Below, piece by piece: positions 57,874 to 64,000 of a stretch of 64,000 bases of DNA. Origin of the DNA: Planctomycetota bacterium (lineage in GTDB: Bacteria > Planctomycetota > SZUA-567 > H5-PLA8); NCBI GenBank assembly GCA_015075375.1, contig JABTUM010000003.1, forward strand, positions 248,001 through 312,000. The letters are read 5' to 3'. Under the pieces are notes generated by a model that ran no database searches, had not been told where the DNA came from, and saw only the letters and a list, made by a program, of their open reading frames with translations. Within the stretch, counting starts at the first letter, position 1; every line of letters starts with the position of its first letter. Both the position numbers and the translations under genes were made by a program.

Positions 57874-60528
57874 TTAGCGCGACTGATCCGGAGCCTTCTC
57901 TTCGTTGGCGCCGGCCGGCTGCGGCAGCGGCTCCACGCGAATCACCGGCGGCTTGTTTTCGGTATGGCCGTTCATGTTCCCGTTGGTGTTTCCGTTCGTA
58001 TGGCCATTGGACTTACCGTTGGTGTGCCCATTCGCATGCCCATTGGAGTGGCCATTCGAATTCCCGTTGGTCTGGTGATCGCCTTCCGGCGCGGCTTCGG
58101 ACTTCGGCTCTTCCGGCTTGGCTTCGGGCTGCGGAGCCGCGGGCTGCGCTTCGGGTTGAGGCTGCGGAGCCGGCTGAATGGCCGGCGCCGTATCGGCCAG
58201 CTTCTCGGCCTTCTTGTGCGCCTTCTCGGCGTCCTTGGACAAGCGTTCCATAAGCTTGGAGCCGCCGGCCAATCCCGCCGCATCCTTCCAGGCCTTGCCG
58301 TAATGATCGCGAGCCGCAGAAGCCTGCCCGTTCGCTTCCAGGCATCGGCCGTAGTAGTAATTGTGCCACGGATCGGCTTGCAGATCGTTCTCGGCCAGCG
58401 CAAAGTGGTTTAGAGCTTCCTGATGCTGGCCGGTGGCGCTCAGCGCCGCGCCCAGCACGCTCTCGGCATTCGAAATCTCGGTGCTGATGTAGGATTCCGC
58501 TCGAGCCCCCTGCGCCAACTTGGCCGCCTCGGTCGCATGCGCCGGCTTGCCGCTTTCGATGTACGCGATCGCCAGATTCAGCCGCGATGCCGCGTTATCC
58601 TGCTTGGCAAAGGCCTGTTCGGCAGCTTCCACCGCGCCGCTCACATCGCCCAGGTGACGCCGGCAAGCAGCCAGATCGGCCCATGCGTTCGCGTTTCCGG
58701 CATCCAGATTCACGGCCTGAGCAGCCGCGCTCGCACCGGGACCCCACCATTCCAGCTTGCGCCGCACGAAGGCCAAGCGCGCCCAAGATTCGGCATGACC
58801 CGGATCCAGCTTCACGGCCACGCCGTACTCTTCCTCGGCGCCCTGCCAGTCCGGCTCAGGCTTGGACTCGCGAACCATGGCTACGCGAGCGTGCGCCGCG
58901 GCGTTGTTCGGCTCGATCAGCGCCGCTTTCATCGCGGCCTTTTCCATGGCCAGCCAGTCGCCCTGCTTCTTGGATTCGTTGAAGAGCATCTCCTGCATCT
59001 GCATGCTCTGAGGTGACGCGCCCGAGCCCTGCTCAAGCAGTTCCTTCGCTTCCTGGTCCTTGCCAAGCAGGCGCAGTAATTCGGCATGGTCGCCATAGGC
59101 TGGCGCATAGCGGTCGTCGACCTGATGCGCCTTGGCGAACATTTCCAAAGCCTTCTGATAGTGCTCGCCGGCCTGATCCTTCTTGTCTTCCTTCGCCGCC
59201 TTGTCGCCCAAATGCTTGAACGCGACGCCCAGCATGTGGAAGGCTTCCGGGCGATCCGGCGCCAAGCGAGTGCTGTTCTCGAATTCCACCTGCGCCTTTT
59301 CCGGAAGGTTCAGCTTCAGGTACACATCGCCCAGTTCCATGTGGAACTGAACGTCGTTGGGGCGGTGTATGACCGCGTTTTCAAGTTCGGTCTGCGCCTG
59401 CGCCAACTGGCCGCGCAGCAAGTAGATCTGCGCACGATTGCGGAAAGCCTCAGGCAGCCGGCCGCCCGGCACCAGCCGTTGGCCCGCATCCACCTCCCAC
59501 ATGCCTTGGCGGAAATCACCCAACTGCGCGAGCGCGAGTCCCAATTCCACGTGCGCCAGCGCGTTCGAAGGCTCGGTCGTCACGGCCACCGTGGCGGCCT
59601 GCTTCGCCTCTTCGCTGTAGCCCAAGCGCAGGTCGCACTGCGTCAAGCGAACCAGCGAACGAACCGCCCGCTGCTCTCCCTTGATCGCATCGAGCAACTG
59701 AATCCGCGGGCCGCCGAAAAGCTCAAGATGATTGATGAAGGCTTCGCGGGCGCTGGCGTACTGGTAAAGCTCCATGTAGCAAATGCCCACCGACTCCCAC
59801 ACACGGCGCGTCGTATTCAATGGAAGCTCACGCTGCAAGGCGCGCTGGAAGCCGTTCAGAGCCAGTGTCCAGTCCTTCTTCTCCATGCGCAGCCACGCTT
59901 GCTCCAGGTCGCGCAAGGAACCTACGCCCAATGCGGGCTCCTTCAGAACTTCCATCTCGTGAACCTGAATCCACGGATACCCTTCGCTGACGACGATCAC
60001 CTCGCCGTACAACCGGACCGGCGTGTAAGTGGCCAGCTTCTCCATCCGCTGAATCAGCTTTTCTTCGCGGCGATCCACGTAAAGGAAGGGGAACACGTCC
60101 ACGCGCTGTTCGCGATTCCAAAGGTCGGTTTCGTAGTTCCAGCAGTTGTAATTGACGTGCGTGTCTCGGTAGAAAGGCGAGACGACTGGGCGGTAGAACG
60201 CACCGCGCTCGCCCCAGTACACATCGAACTCGATCTTCCGGTCCAGATAGAACTTAGGCTCCGAACGCACCGCACCCAGCGAAATGGACTGGTGGTCTTC
60301 TTTCTTGGCCGGCCATACGCGGAAATACCGGTCCCACGTGGTTCGCACATGATGGAACGGATGGCGCATCGTCGCGCCATAGCTTTCCTTCTCTAGCTTC
60401 TTGGAATTAAAGGGATTGGGTGAAGGGTCCGCAATCGGGTCTTCGACGGCTTGGCCCCAGGCGCAGCCCAAGACCAACCCGGCGGCACAGACCATCCAAA
60501 CCGCTCGTTGCGCAACGCGGTAATTCAA
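57874..60528 (-). CDS. Large TPR lipoprotein with Asn-Gly repeat tail
   Basis: An 884-residue exported protein. The signal peptide carries a lipobox-like LVLGC. About 200 residues of unknown fold (KKEDHQSISLGAVRSEPKFYLDRKIEFDVYWGERG, in segments) precede 12 or more TPRs (about 230-790; for example ELENAVIHRPNDVQFHMELG). The tail is Pro/Ala/Glu-rich and then a run of NGH/NGN units. Start taken as TTG at 60528 because GGAGG lies 8 bases upstream and the signal peptide follows; the in-frame ATG at 60738 lies far upstream with no such site. It may organise an envelope complex. Confidence 0.75.
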   Translation of the reverse strand: MNYRVAQRAVWMVCAAGLVLGCAWGQAVEDPIADPSPNPFNSKKLEKESYGATMRHPFHHVRTTWDRYFRVWPAKKEDHQSISLGAVRSEPKFYLDRKIEFDVYWGERGAFYRPVVSPFYRDTHVNYNCWNYETDLWNREQRVDVFPFLYVDRREEKLIQRMEKLATYTPVRLYGEVIVVSEGYPWIQVHEMEVLKEPALGVGSLRDLEQAWLRMEKKDWTLALNGFQRALQRELPLNTTRRVWESVGICYMELYQYASAREAFINHLELFGGPRIQLLDAIKGEQRAVRSLVRLTQCDLRLGYSEEAKQAATVAVTTEPSNALAHVELGLALAQLGDFRQGMWEVDAGQRLVPGGRLPEAFRNRAQIYLLRGQLAQAQTELENAVIHRPNDVQFHMELGDVYLKLNLPEKAQVEFENSTRLAPDRPEAFHMLGVAFKHLGDKAAKEDKKDQAGEHYQKALEMFAKAHQVDDRYAPAYGDHAELLRLLGKDQEAKELLEQGSGASPQSMQMQEMLFNESKKQGDWLAMEKAAMKAALIEPNNAAAHARVAMVRESKPEPDWQGAEEEYGVAVKLDPGHAESWARLAFVRRKLEWWGPGASAAAQAVNLDAGNANAWADLAACRRHLGDVSGAVEAAEQAFAKQDNAASRLNLAIAYIESGKPAHATEAAKLAQGARAESYISTEISNAESVLGAALSATGQHQEALNHFALAENDLQADPWHNYYYGRCLEANGQASAARDHYGKAWKDAAGLAGGSKLMERLSKDAEKAHKKAEKLADTAPAIQPAPQPQPEAQPAAPQPEAKPEEPKSEAAPEGDHQTNGNSNGHSNGHANGHTNGKSNGHTNGNTNGNMNGHTENKPPVIRVEPLPQPAGANEEKAPDQSR
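57960..58077. repeat. 12-bp tandem repeats coding for NGHTNG-type units
   Basis: Within the TPR lipoprotein gene, about eight imperfect 12-base units (plus-strand form CCATTGGxxTGx or CCGTTxGTxTxx) encode the motif NG-(H/N/K)-(T/S/A/M). The units differ mostly at third positions and at the variable fourth residue, so they have diverged from slippage-type expansion. Confidence 0.7.
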
Positions 60529-60901
60529 GCTTCGGTCCTCCGAAGGATGCCCCAACCGCTTCAATTGCGGCACGGCACAACGGTTATAAACTCCACCTTC
60601 GCACCTCAGGCTCTGAACCGAGCCCCAAGGACGAACCGAGTCAACCGTTGCAACCGCTTGGGCACACGTAAGTAGCGTTTTGTTATACGGTAGTTTGCGC
60701 ACAACGCAAGACTGGAAATACATCGCCTCGCCCCCCATCTCCGGACCGAATAAATCCCTACCTCAGACCCAGCCCAACCCCTCTCGTTGACAAATATCGA
60801 CACGGACTTACCTTACCATTAGCTCCATAAAAGGCTGGTCCCTAAACCAGTCGTGGACTTCAACCCATCTCGTTCGTTCTATCCTTGGTGAGGAAACAGG
60901 C

Positions 60902-62281
60902 ATGGCCGGTCGCACTTTTTTGCTAGAACCCCAAAAGGTTCCCCCCGTTAAGTCCCCTTTCCGCACCATTCAAACGGCGCTCCCTGTACCGGAATCCATC
61001 CCTATCCTTAAGGAATTGCGCGAATTCGAGCCCCAGAGCATGACCGGCCAGCCCCCGATCCTCTGGGAATCCGCACAAGGCTGCCTTGTCCGGGACCGCT
61101 GGGGCAACCAGTGGCTCGATTGGAGCAGCGGCGTGCTCGTAACCAACGCCGGCCACGGCCACCCCGAAATCGTGGCTGCCATCGTCAAGCAAGCCCAATC
61201 CCCATTGCTGCATAACTACTGCTTCCCTAACGAACCTCGCGCGGCTTTGGTCAAGTACTTGGTTAATCTCGCTCCCGCACCACTGAAGAAGTGCTTCCTT
61301 CTAACTACTGGCGCCGAAACCACCGAGTGCGCGATCAAGCTCGCCAAGACCCACGGCATCTCCGTCGGCGGCAAGACCAAGGACGTGATCGTTAGCTTCC
61401 AGCACGCCTTTCACGGCCGGACCATGGGCAGCCAATTGGCCGGCGGCATCCCGGCGCTTAAGAACTGGCTCACGCGCGACCACGGCGACTTCGTCCAGGT
61501 CCCCTTCCCTGGCGACTGGCGCCTGCCTGCGGAACAGCGCACCTTCGAGAGCTTCCTTAAAAATCTGTCCGACAAAGGCTGCCAACCGGAACAAGTCGCC
61601 GGCGTGATCTGCGAAACGTACCAAGGCGCGAGCTGCGCGTTCCTGCCGCTCGAATTCGCCAAAAAGCTGCGCGCTTGGTGCGATCAACACAAGGTCGTCT
61701 TGATCTTCGACGAGGTTCAAGCAGGCTTTGGACGATGCGGGACCATGTTCGGCTTCGAACATTACGGCTTTACGCCCGACTTGGCCACCTTTGGCAAAGG
61801 CATCAGCAGTTCCCTACCCATTAGCGCCGTACTCGGCCGAGCGGACATCATGGATCTCTATCCGCCTGGCAGCATGACCAGCACGCACACCGGCAATCCC
61901 ATCTGCGCCGCGGCAGCTCTCGCAAACTTGAAGATCATCGTCGAGCAAAAACTGGCCCAAAACGCGGCCGCGCGAGGCGAAGAGATGGCCGCCGGCCTGC
62001 ACAAAATCGCCGCGAAGCATAAGGCCGTGATCGGCGCCGCCGAAGGCAAGGGCTTGGCGTGGACGATGCACTGCGTCAAGACAGGCACAACGGAACCTGA
62101 TCCCGATCTGGCGTTCCGAGTCGTCGAGCGCTGCATTCAGAAAGGCTTGCTGCTCTTCGCGCCGGTGGGATTCCAGGGAGCGACGCTGAAGCTCTGTCCG
62201 CCGCTTGTCGTCACCGCCGCGCAACTCGCCGATGGTCTTTTGGCACTCAACGAGGCCTGGGACGAAGTGCGGGCCTCCTGA
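60902..62281 (+). CDS. Class III PLP-dependent aminotransferase (GabT-like)
   Basis: A 459-residue omega-aminotransferase. PLP lysine K299 in ATFGKGISS, the Asp-Glu pair D270/E271 (IFDEVQAGFGR) and the TTGAETTECAIKLAK phosphate-contact segment are all present. QHAFHGRTMG fits 4-aminobutyrate or ornithine/acetylornithine-type enzymes. GGTGAGGA upstream of the ATG. The gap 60739-60901 contains a possible TTGACA at 60787 but no good -10. Substrate not decided. Confidence 0.9.
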   Translation: MAGRTFLLEPQKVPPVKSPFRTIQTALPVPESIPILKELREFEPQSMTGQPPILWESAQGCLVRDRWGNQWLDWSSGVLVTNAGHGHPEIVAAIVKQAQSPLLHNYCFPNEPRAALVKYLVNLAPAPLKKCFLLTTGAETTECAIKLAKTHGISVGGKTKDVIVSFQHAFHGRTMGSQLAGGIPALKNWLTRDHGDFVQVPFPGDWRLPAEQRTFESFLKNLSDKGCQPEQVAGVICETYQGASCAFLPLEFAKKLRAWCDQHKVVLIFDEVQAGFGRCGTMFGFEHYGFTPDLATFGKGISSSLPISAVLGRADIMDLYPPGSMTSTHTGNPICAAAALANLKIIVEQKLAQNAAARGEEMAAGLHKIAAKHKAVIGAAEGKGLAWTMHCVKTGTTEPDPDLAFRVVERCIQKGLLLFAPVGFQGATLKLCPPLVVTAAQLADGLLALNEAWDEVRAS

Positions 62282-62390
62282 ATCGAGCCGCAATCTGAAC
62301 CAGCATGCCGCGAAGCCGTAGATGCGTCTTGCAGCGAGACGGCAGAGGTGCCGATTTCGCTCGAGTCGAATCACGGCAGGAGGGCATGTG

Positions 62391-62419
62391 TTGTGGTTAC
62401 TCCGCTCATGGGGTAAAAT
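62391..62419 (+). promoter_or_regulatory. Promoter of ssrA
   Basis: TTGTGG (62391-62396), a 17-base spacer and TAAAAT (62414-62419) lie 20 bases upstream of the mature tmRNA 5' end. The short leader would be removed by RNase P. Confidence 0.65.
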
Positions 62420-62438
62420 GTTAACTGTAGTGCGCCAT

Positions 62439-62806
62439 GGGGGCGTACAGGTTTCGACCGGACGGCGGAGGGTGTGGGTGGCGCGCCGAGGTGGCTCGGA
62501 GGCCTCGTAAAACACCGGGCAAAATCCAGACGCGAACTCTTACGAGTACGCTCTCGCTGCCTAACGCAAGTTAGCACAGCGACGCTTCGCAGGGGGCCCT
62601 GCCTGTGGCGCCCTGAGTCGCGTTCCCAATACAGGCTGGCTTGAGCGGCTTCGGTCCGTAGCCAATCTAGCGAGACCAATCGGACTGGCCGGGCGCTGAG
62701 CGCGCCGTTTCGCGCATGCCCGGCGAGATTAATTAAACGGCTACGCGCGTAGAAACCTCATCTGAAGCATCCTGGGACGCGGGTTCGATTCCCGCCGCCT
62801 CCACCA
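62439..62806 (+). ncRNA. ssrA: tmRNA (transfer-messenger RNA), tag ANSYEYALAA
   Basis: 368 bases. The 5' end GGGGGCG pairs with CGCCTCC before the encoded CCA, forming the alanine-tRNA-like acceptor stem (with a G-U pair third, as in alanine tRNA identity). The T-arm GGTTCGATTCC and D-like TTTCGACC are standard. The tag reading frame resumes at GCG (62533) and ends at TAA (62565), giving ANSYEYALAA with the usual ALAA degron. Pseudoknot-rich sequence follows. One-piece form; rescues stalled ribosomes with SmpB. Confidence 0.97.
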
Positions 62807-62814
62807 ATATTAGG

Positions 62815-63018
62815 ATTTACAGAAACGGAGCACTTTTCGGACACTTCTCGCACAGAATCCCTCTAACCCTATGCACTTGCTATGGATTAGCCTTATCGGT
62901 CGGTACAGAAACCATAACGACTTACAGCAACGGACAATCACTTTTCGAATAGGTTCGGTGCATATAGCGTGCACCTATTTCCTGGGCTTACAAGAACGCT
63001 CTCACACCCTATGGGTAT
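62815..63018. repeat. Imperfect repeats beside tmRNA, possible decayed attachment region
   Basis: Non-coding, lower-GC stretch after ssrA. Two related segments begin TTACAGAAACGGAGCACTTT (62817) and TTACAGCAACGGACAATCAC (62922), each followed by a TTTTCG core; a weaker third, TTACAAGAACGCTCTCACAC, is at 62980, and CCCTATG recurs at 62867 and 63008. The 3' end of ssrA is a classic integrase target. No integrase gene is in the window. 62807-63237 holds no convincing gene. Confidence 0.4.
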
Positions 63019-63237
63019 GGCCCGTTTGAGCTATTCGACCTGAAGGTCACGATCTTAGCCATCCGCAGGCCTCGCCCATGAGCGCCCATCAAATAAGCCT
63101 GCCTCGCGATTTCACCGTTCACGACAGCTTCAAACGGTTCAACAGCCGCGCGCTCACCGCCCCTGTACCTGGGCGCGTTGGCGCCTGGGTCAGTCGGAGG
63201 TATAAGGAGGTTTTTCCACCCTCCCAGGAGACCCGTC

Positions 63238-63399
63238 ATGAAATCCAATTCAGTCGCCGTTTCCCTGTACGTACCGTCCGACGCCGAGACCCTTGCTCAC
63301 TCAAGGCTGAACTACCGCAGCGCGGCCCGTAGGCAAACCGTTCTGGAGCATCTTGATTCTTTCTTGATGCCAGCGCCCCACACTTTTATGCGCCCCTGA
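63238..63399 (+). CDS. Small hypothetical protein
   Basis: A 53-residue ORF with a good Shine-Dalgarno (AGGAG, 7 bases before the ATG). Soluble, basic, Ala/Ser/Arg content with a predicted helix in the middle; no family recognised. Codon pattern is compatible with the genome. It precedes the run of tiny membrane-peptide ORFs, and could be their first gene or unrelated. Confidence 0.4.
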   Translation: MKSNSVAVSLYVPSDAETLAHSRLNYRSAARRQTVLEHLDSFLMPAPHTFMRP

Positions 63400-63442
63400 T
63401 CCCCTTCCTGGTCAAATTAGATCGTAGTCGGAGGGCGCTTCC

Positions 63443-63511
63443 ATGGATGCGGTTCCGGTACCGGTCGTATTGGCGCTGGGCCTGCTTTCGTGGGCGTTCA
63501 TTCAGCTCTGA
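63443..63511 (+). CDS. Putative 22-residue membrane peptide
   Basis: ATG with GGAGGG upstream encodes MDAVPVPVVLALGLLSWAFI plus two residues, one hydrophobic helix. It begins MDA like the next ORF (63526), which is KdpF, suggesting a duplicated or leader copy. Too short for certainty. Confidence 0.4.
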   Translation: MDAVPVPVVLALGLLSWAFIQL

Positions 63512-63525
63512 GAAAGGCTTTAAGC

Positions 63526-63615
63526 ATGGATGCCATGAGTCTGCTCGCCGGCCTGCTTGCCGTCGGCCTGCTGGTGTACCTCCTTGTCGCACTGCTGAAG
63601 CCGGAGTGGTTCTGA
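63526..63615 (+). CDS. kdpF: KdpF, small subunit of the K+-transporting ATPase
   Basis: A 29-residue single-helix peptide. Its second half, LLVYLLVALLKPEWF, matches the KdpF consensus (YLLYALLRPERF-type). KdpF stabilises the KdpABC potassium pump and normally lies directly before kdpA. Start either at 63526 or at the internal ATG 63535 (26 residues, usual length). The stop TGA overlaps an ATG at 63615 that begins a 13-residue ORF (to 63656) of doubtful meaning. Confidence 0.8.
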   Translation: MDAMSLLAGLLAVGLLVYLLVALLKPEWF

Positions 63616-63735
63616 TGCGTGGTTGGCGCGCTCTATTCCTATTCTGCGGCGCGTAGGTCGTGCTGTGGAACCCCTTCCAGTGGTCGGGTCATCACGGGCA
63701 AGGCCCCAACTCTCACGCGGCAAGCCCTCGTCCGA

Positions 63736-63795
63736 ATGCTGCAAGGGATAGTCGTCTTCCTGGCGATCCTTGGAAGCGTTCTTGGGATGGACTGA
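63736..63795 (+). CDS. Putative 19-residue membrane peptide
   Basis: ATG CTG start gives MLQGIVVFLAILGSVLGMD, a single hydrophobic helix. No clear Shine-Dalgarno. It lies between kdpF and the next small ORF. Weakly supported; listed because four neighbouring ORFs have the same character. Confidence 0.25.
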   Translation: MLQGIVVFLAILGSVLGMD

Positions 63796-63847
63796 AATTG
63801 CGGCCACGAATTGGCTATTTTGCAGTGTTAAGACTGGAGTCCAAGCC

Positions 63848-63940
63848 ATGCTTTTCATCTACCTCGCCCTCGGGCTCGTTTGCTTCGCCGCGCTCCTCGG
63901 ACTCACCGTGCTTGTAGCCAGCACGGACTCTCAAAACTAG
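63848..63940 (+). CDS. Small single-helix membrane protein near kdpF
   Basis: A 30-residue ORF starting MLFIYLALGLVCFAALLGL and ending in a polar tail (STDSQN). Small membrane proteins of this type occur next to kdpF in other genomes, for example in actinobacterial kdp operons, from memory of those clusters. Function unknown. Confidence 0.5.
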   Translation: MLFIYLALGLVCFAALLGLTVLVASTDSQN

Positions 63941-63952
63941 GTGGGTGCGTAC

Positions 63953-64000
63953 ATGACTGCAATGGTCTTCATCCTTCTGATCGTTGGCGGAAGCGCCCTT
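63953..64000 (+). CDS. Start of a membrane-protein ORF cut by the window edge (kdp cluster)
   Basis: The frame from ATG 63953 reads MTAMVFILLIVGGSAL and is open to the edge. It may be another small peptide or a kdp subunit; the visible 16 residues do not match the usual KdpA N-terminus clearly, so kdpA is not claimed. Confidence 0.35.
   Translation, partial: MTAMVFILLIVGGSAL

Noticed and set aside
57960..58077. Possible CRISPR array because of regular short repeats
   Set aside because: Units are 12 bp without spacers and lie in frame within a protein; they code for NGHTNG-type residues.
60787..60822. Promoter for the aminotransferase built on TTGACA at 60787
   Set aside because: No acceptable -10 at 16-18 bases; too weak to list as a feature.
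62371..62679. 102-codon minus-strand frame through the tmRNA
   Set aside because: It is antisense to a structurally complete ssrA gene.
63009..63248. 79-codon minus-strand frame and the overlapping plus-strand frame 63078-63332
   Set aside because: No ribosome site, no family resemblance, and the better-supported 53-residue ORF lies at 63238.

Overview
The window is GC-rich (roughly 60%), densely coded DNA from a bacterium that looks like Planctomycetota or a neighbouring PVC-type lineage. This is inferred from the gene content: a run of Ser/Thr kinases with MshEN-like N-termini, Gfo/Idh/MocA dehydrogenases paired with TIM-barrel epimerases, alkaline-phosphatase-superfamily 'sulfatases', TPR proteins, an O-antigen-ligase/TPR protein and isolated pseudopilins. 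No 16S rRNA is present, so the phylum call is tentative. There are no tRNA genes, insertion sequences or CRISPR arrays that I can see.

Layout. 1-12.3 kb (all minus strand): a seven-gene operon that encodes a ubiquitin-like conjugation apparatus (Hsp70-like ATPase, a nicotinamidase-fold protein lacking its catalytic triad, a zinc-ribbon protein, a 93-residue candidate modifier, an E2, a JAMM protease, an E1). It is followed by pncA, a ribose/galactose-type ABC transporter, an EVE-domain protein, a cysteine-less redoxin and the start of galK. 12.6-17.3 kb: NAD salvage genes pncB, nrtR and nadE, plus a membrane-anchored unknown. A 19-bp palindrome of the form TAGTGT-N7-ACACT(A/T) lies upstream of pncA, of nadE-nrtR-pncB and inside a good promoter ahead of the ubiquitin-like operon. 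I read these as NrtR boxes, so NAD status probably controls both NAD salvage and the conjugation system. This is the most interesting signal in the window.

17.4-28.1 kb: an O-antigen-ligase-like/TPR protein (plus), then a minus-strand operon of four kinases, one with pseudokinase substitutions, ending in a short UvrC. 28.3-46.5 kb: carbohydrate metabolism. It holds three Gfo/Idh/MocA dehydrogenases, three sugar isomerase/epimerase TIM barrels, two SDRs, a zinc alcohol dehydrogenase, an aldo/keto reductase, two sulfatase-like enzymes with Thr at the nucleophile position, an Anabaena-type rhodopsin-transducer-like protein, a pseudopilin and an AraC regulator. 46.5-62.3 kb: an M28/PDZ lipoprotein peptidase, a siroheme sulfite/nitrite reductase with a palindromic operator candidate, a HpcH/HpaI aldolase, a CBM9-like secreted protein, a DJ-1/PfpI protein, a 2Fe-2S ferredoxin, a glycoside-hydrolase-like protein, a Trbp111-like tRNA-binding protein, a large TPR lipoprotein and a class III aminotransferase.

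62.4-64.0 kb: ssrA (tmRNA, tag ANSYEYALAA) with its promoter, a non-coding stretch with imperfect repeats typical of a decayed attachment region, then very small membrane-peptide ORFs including kdpF, which presumably lead into a kdp potassium-pump operon beyond the window.
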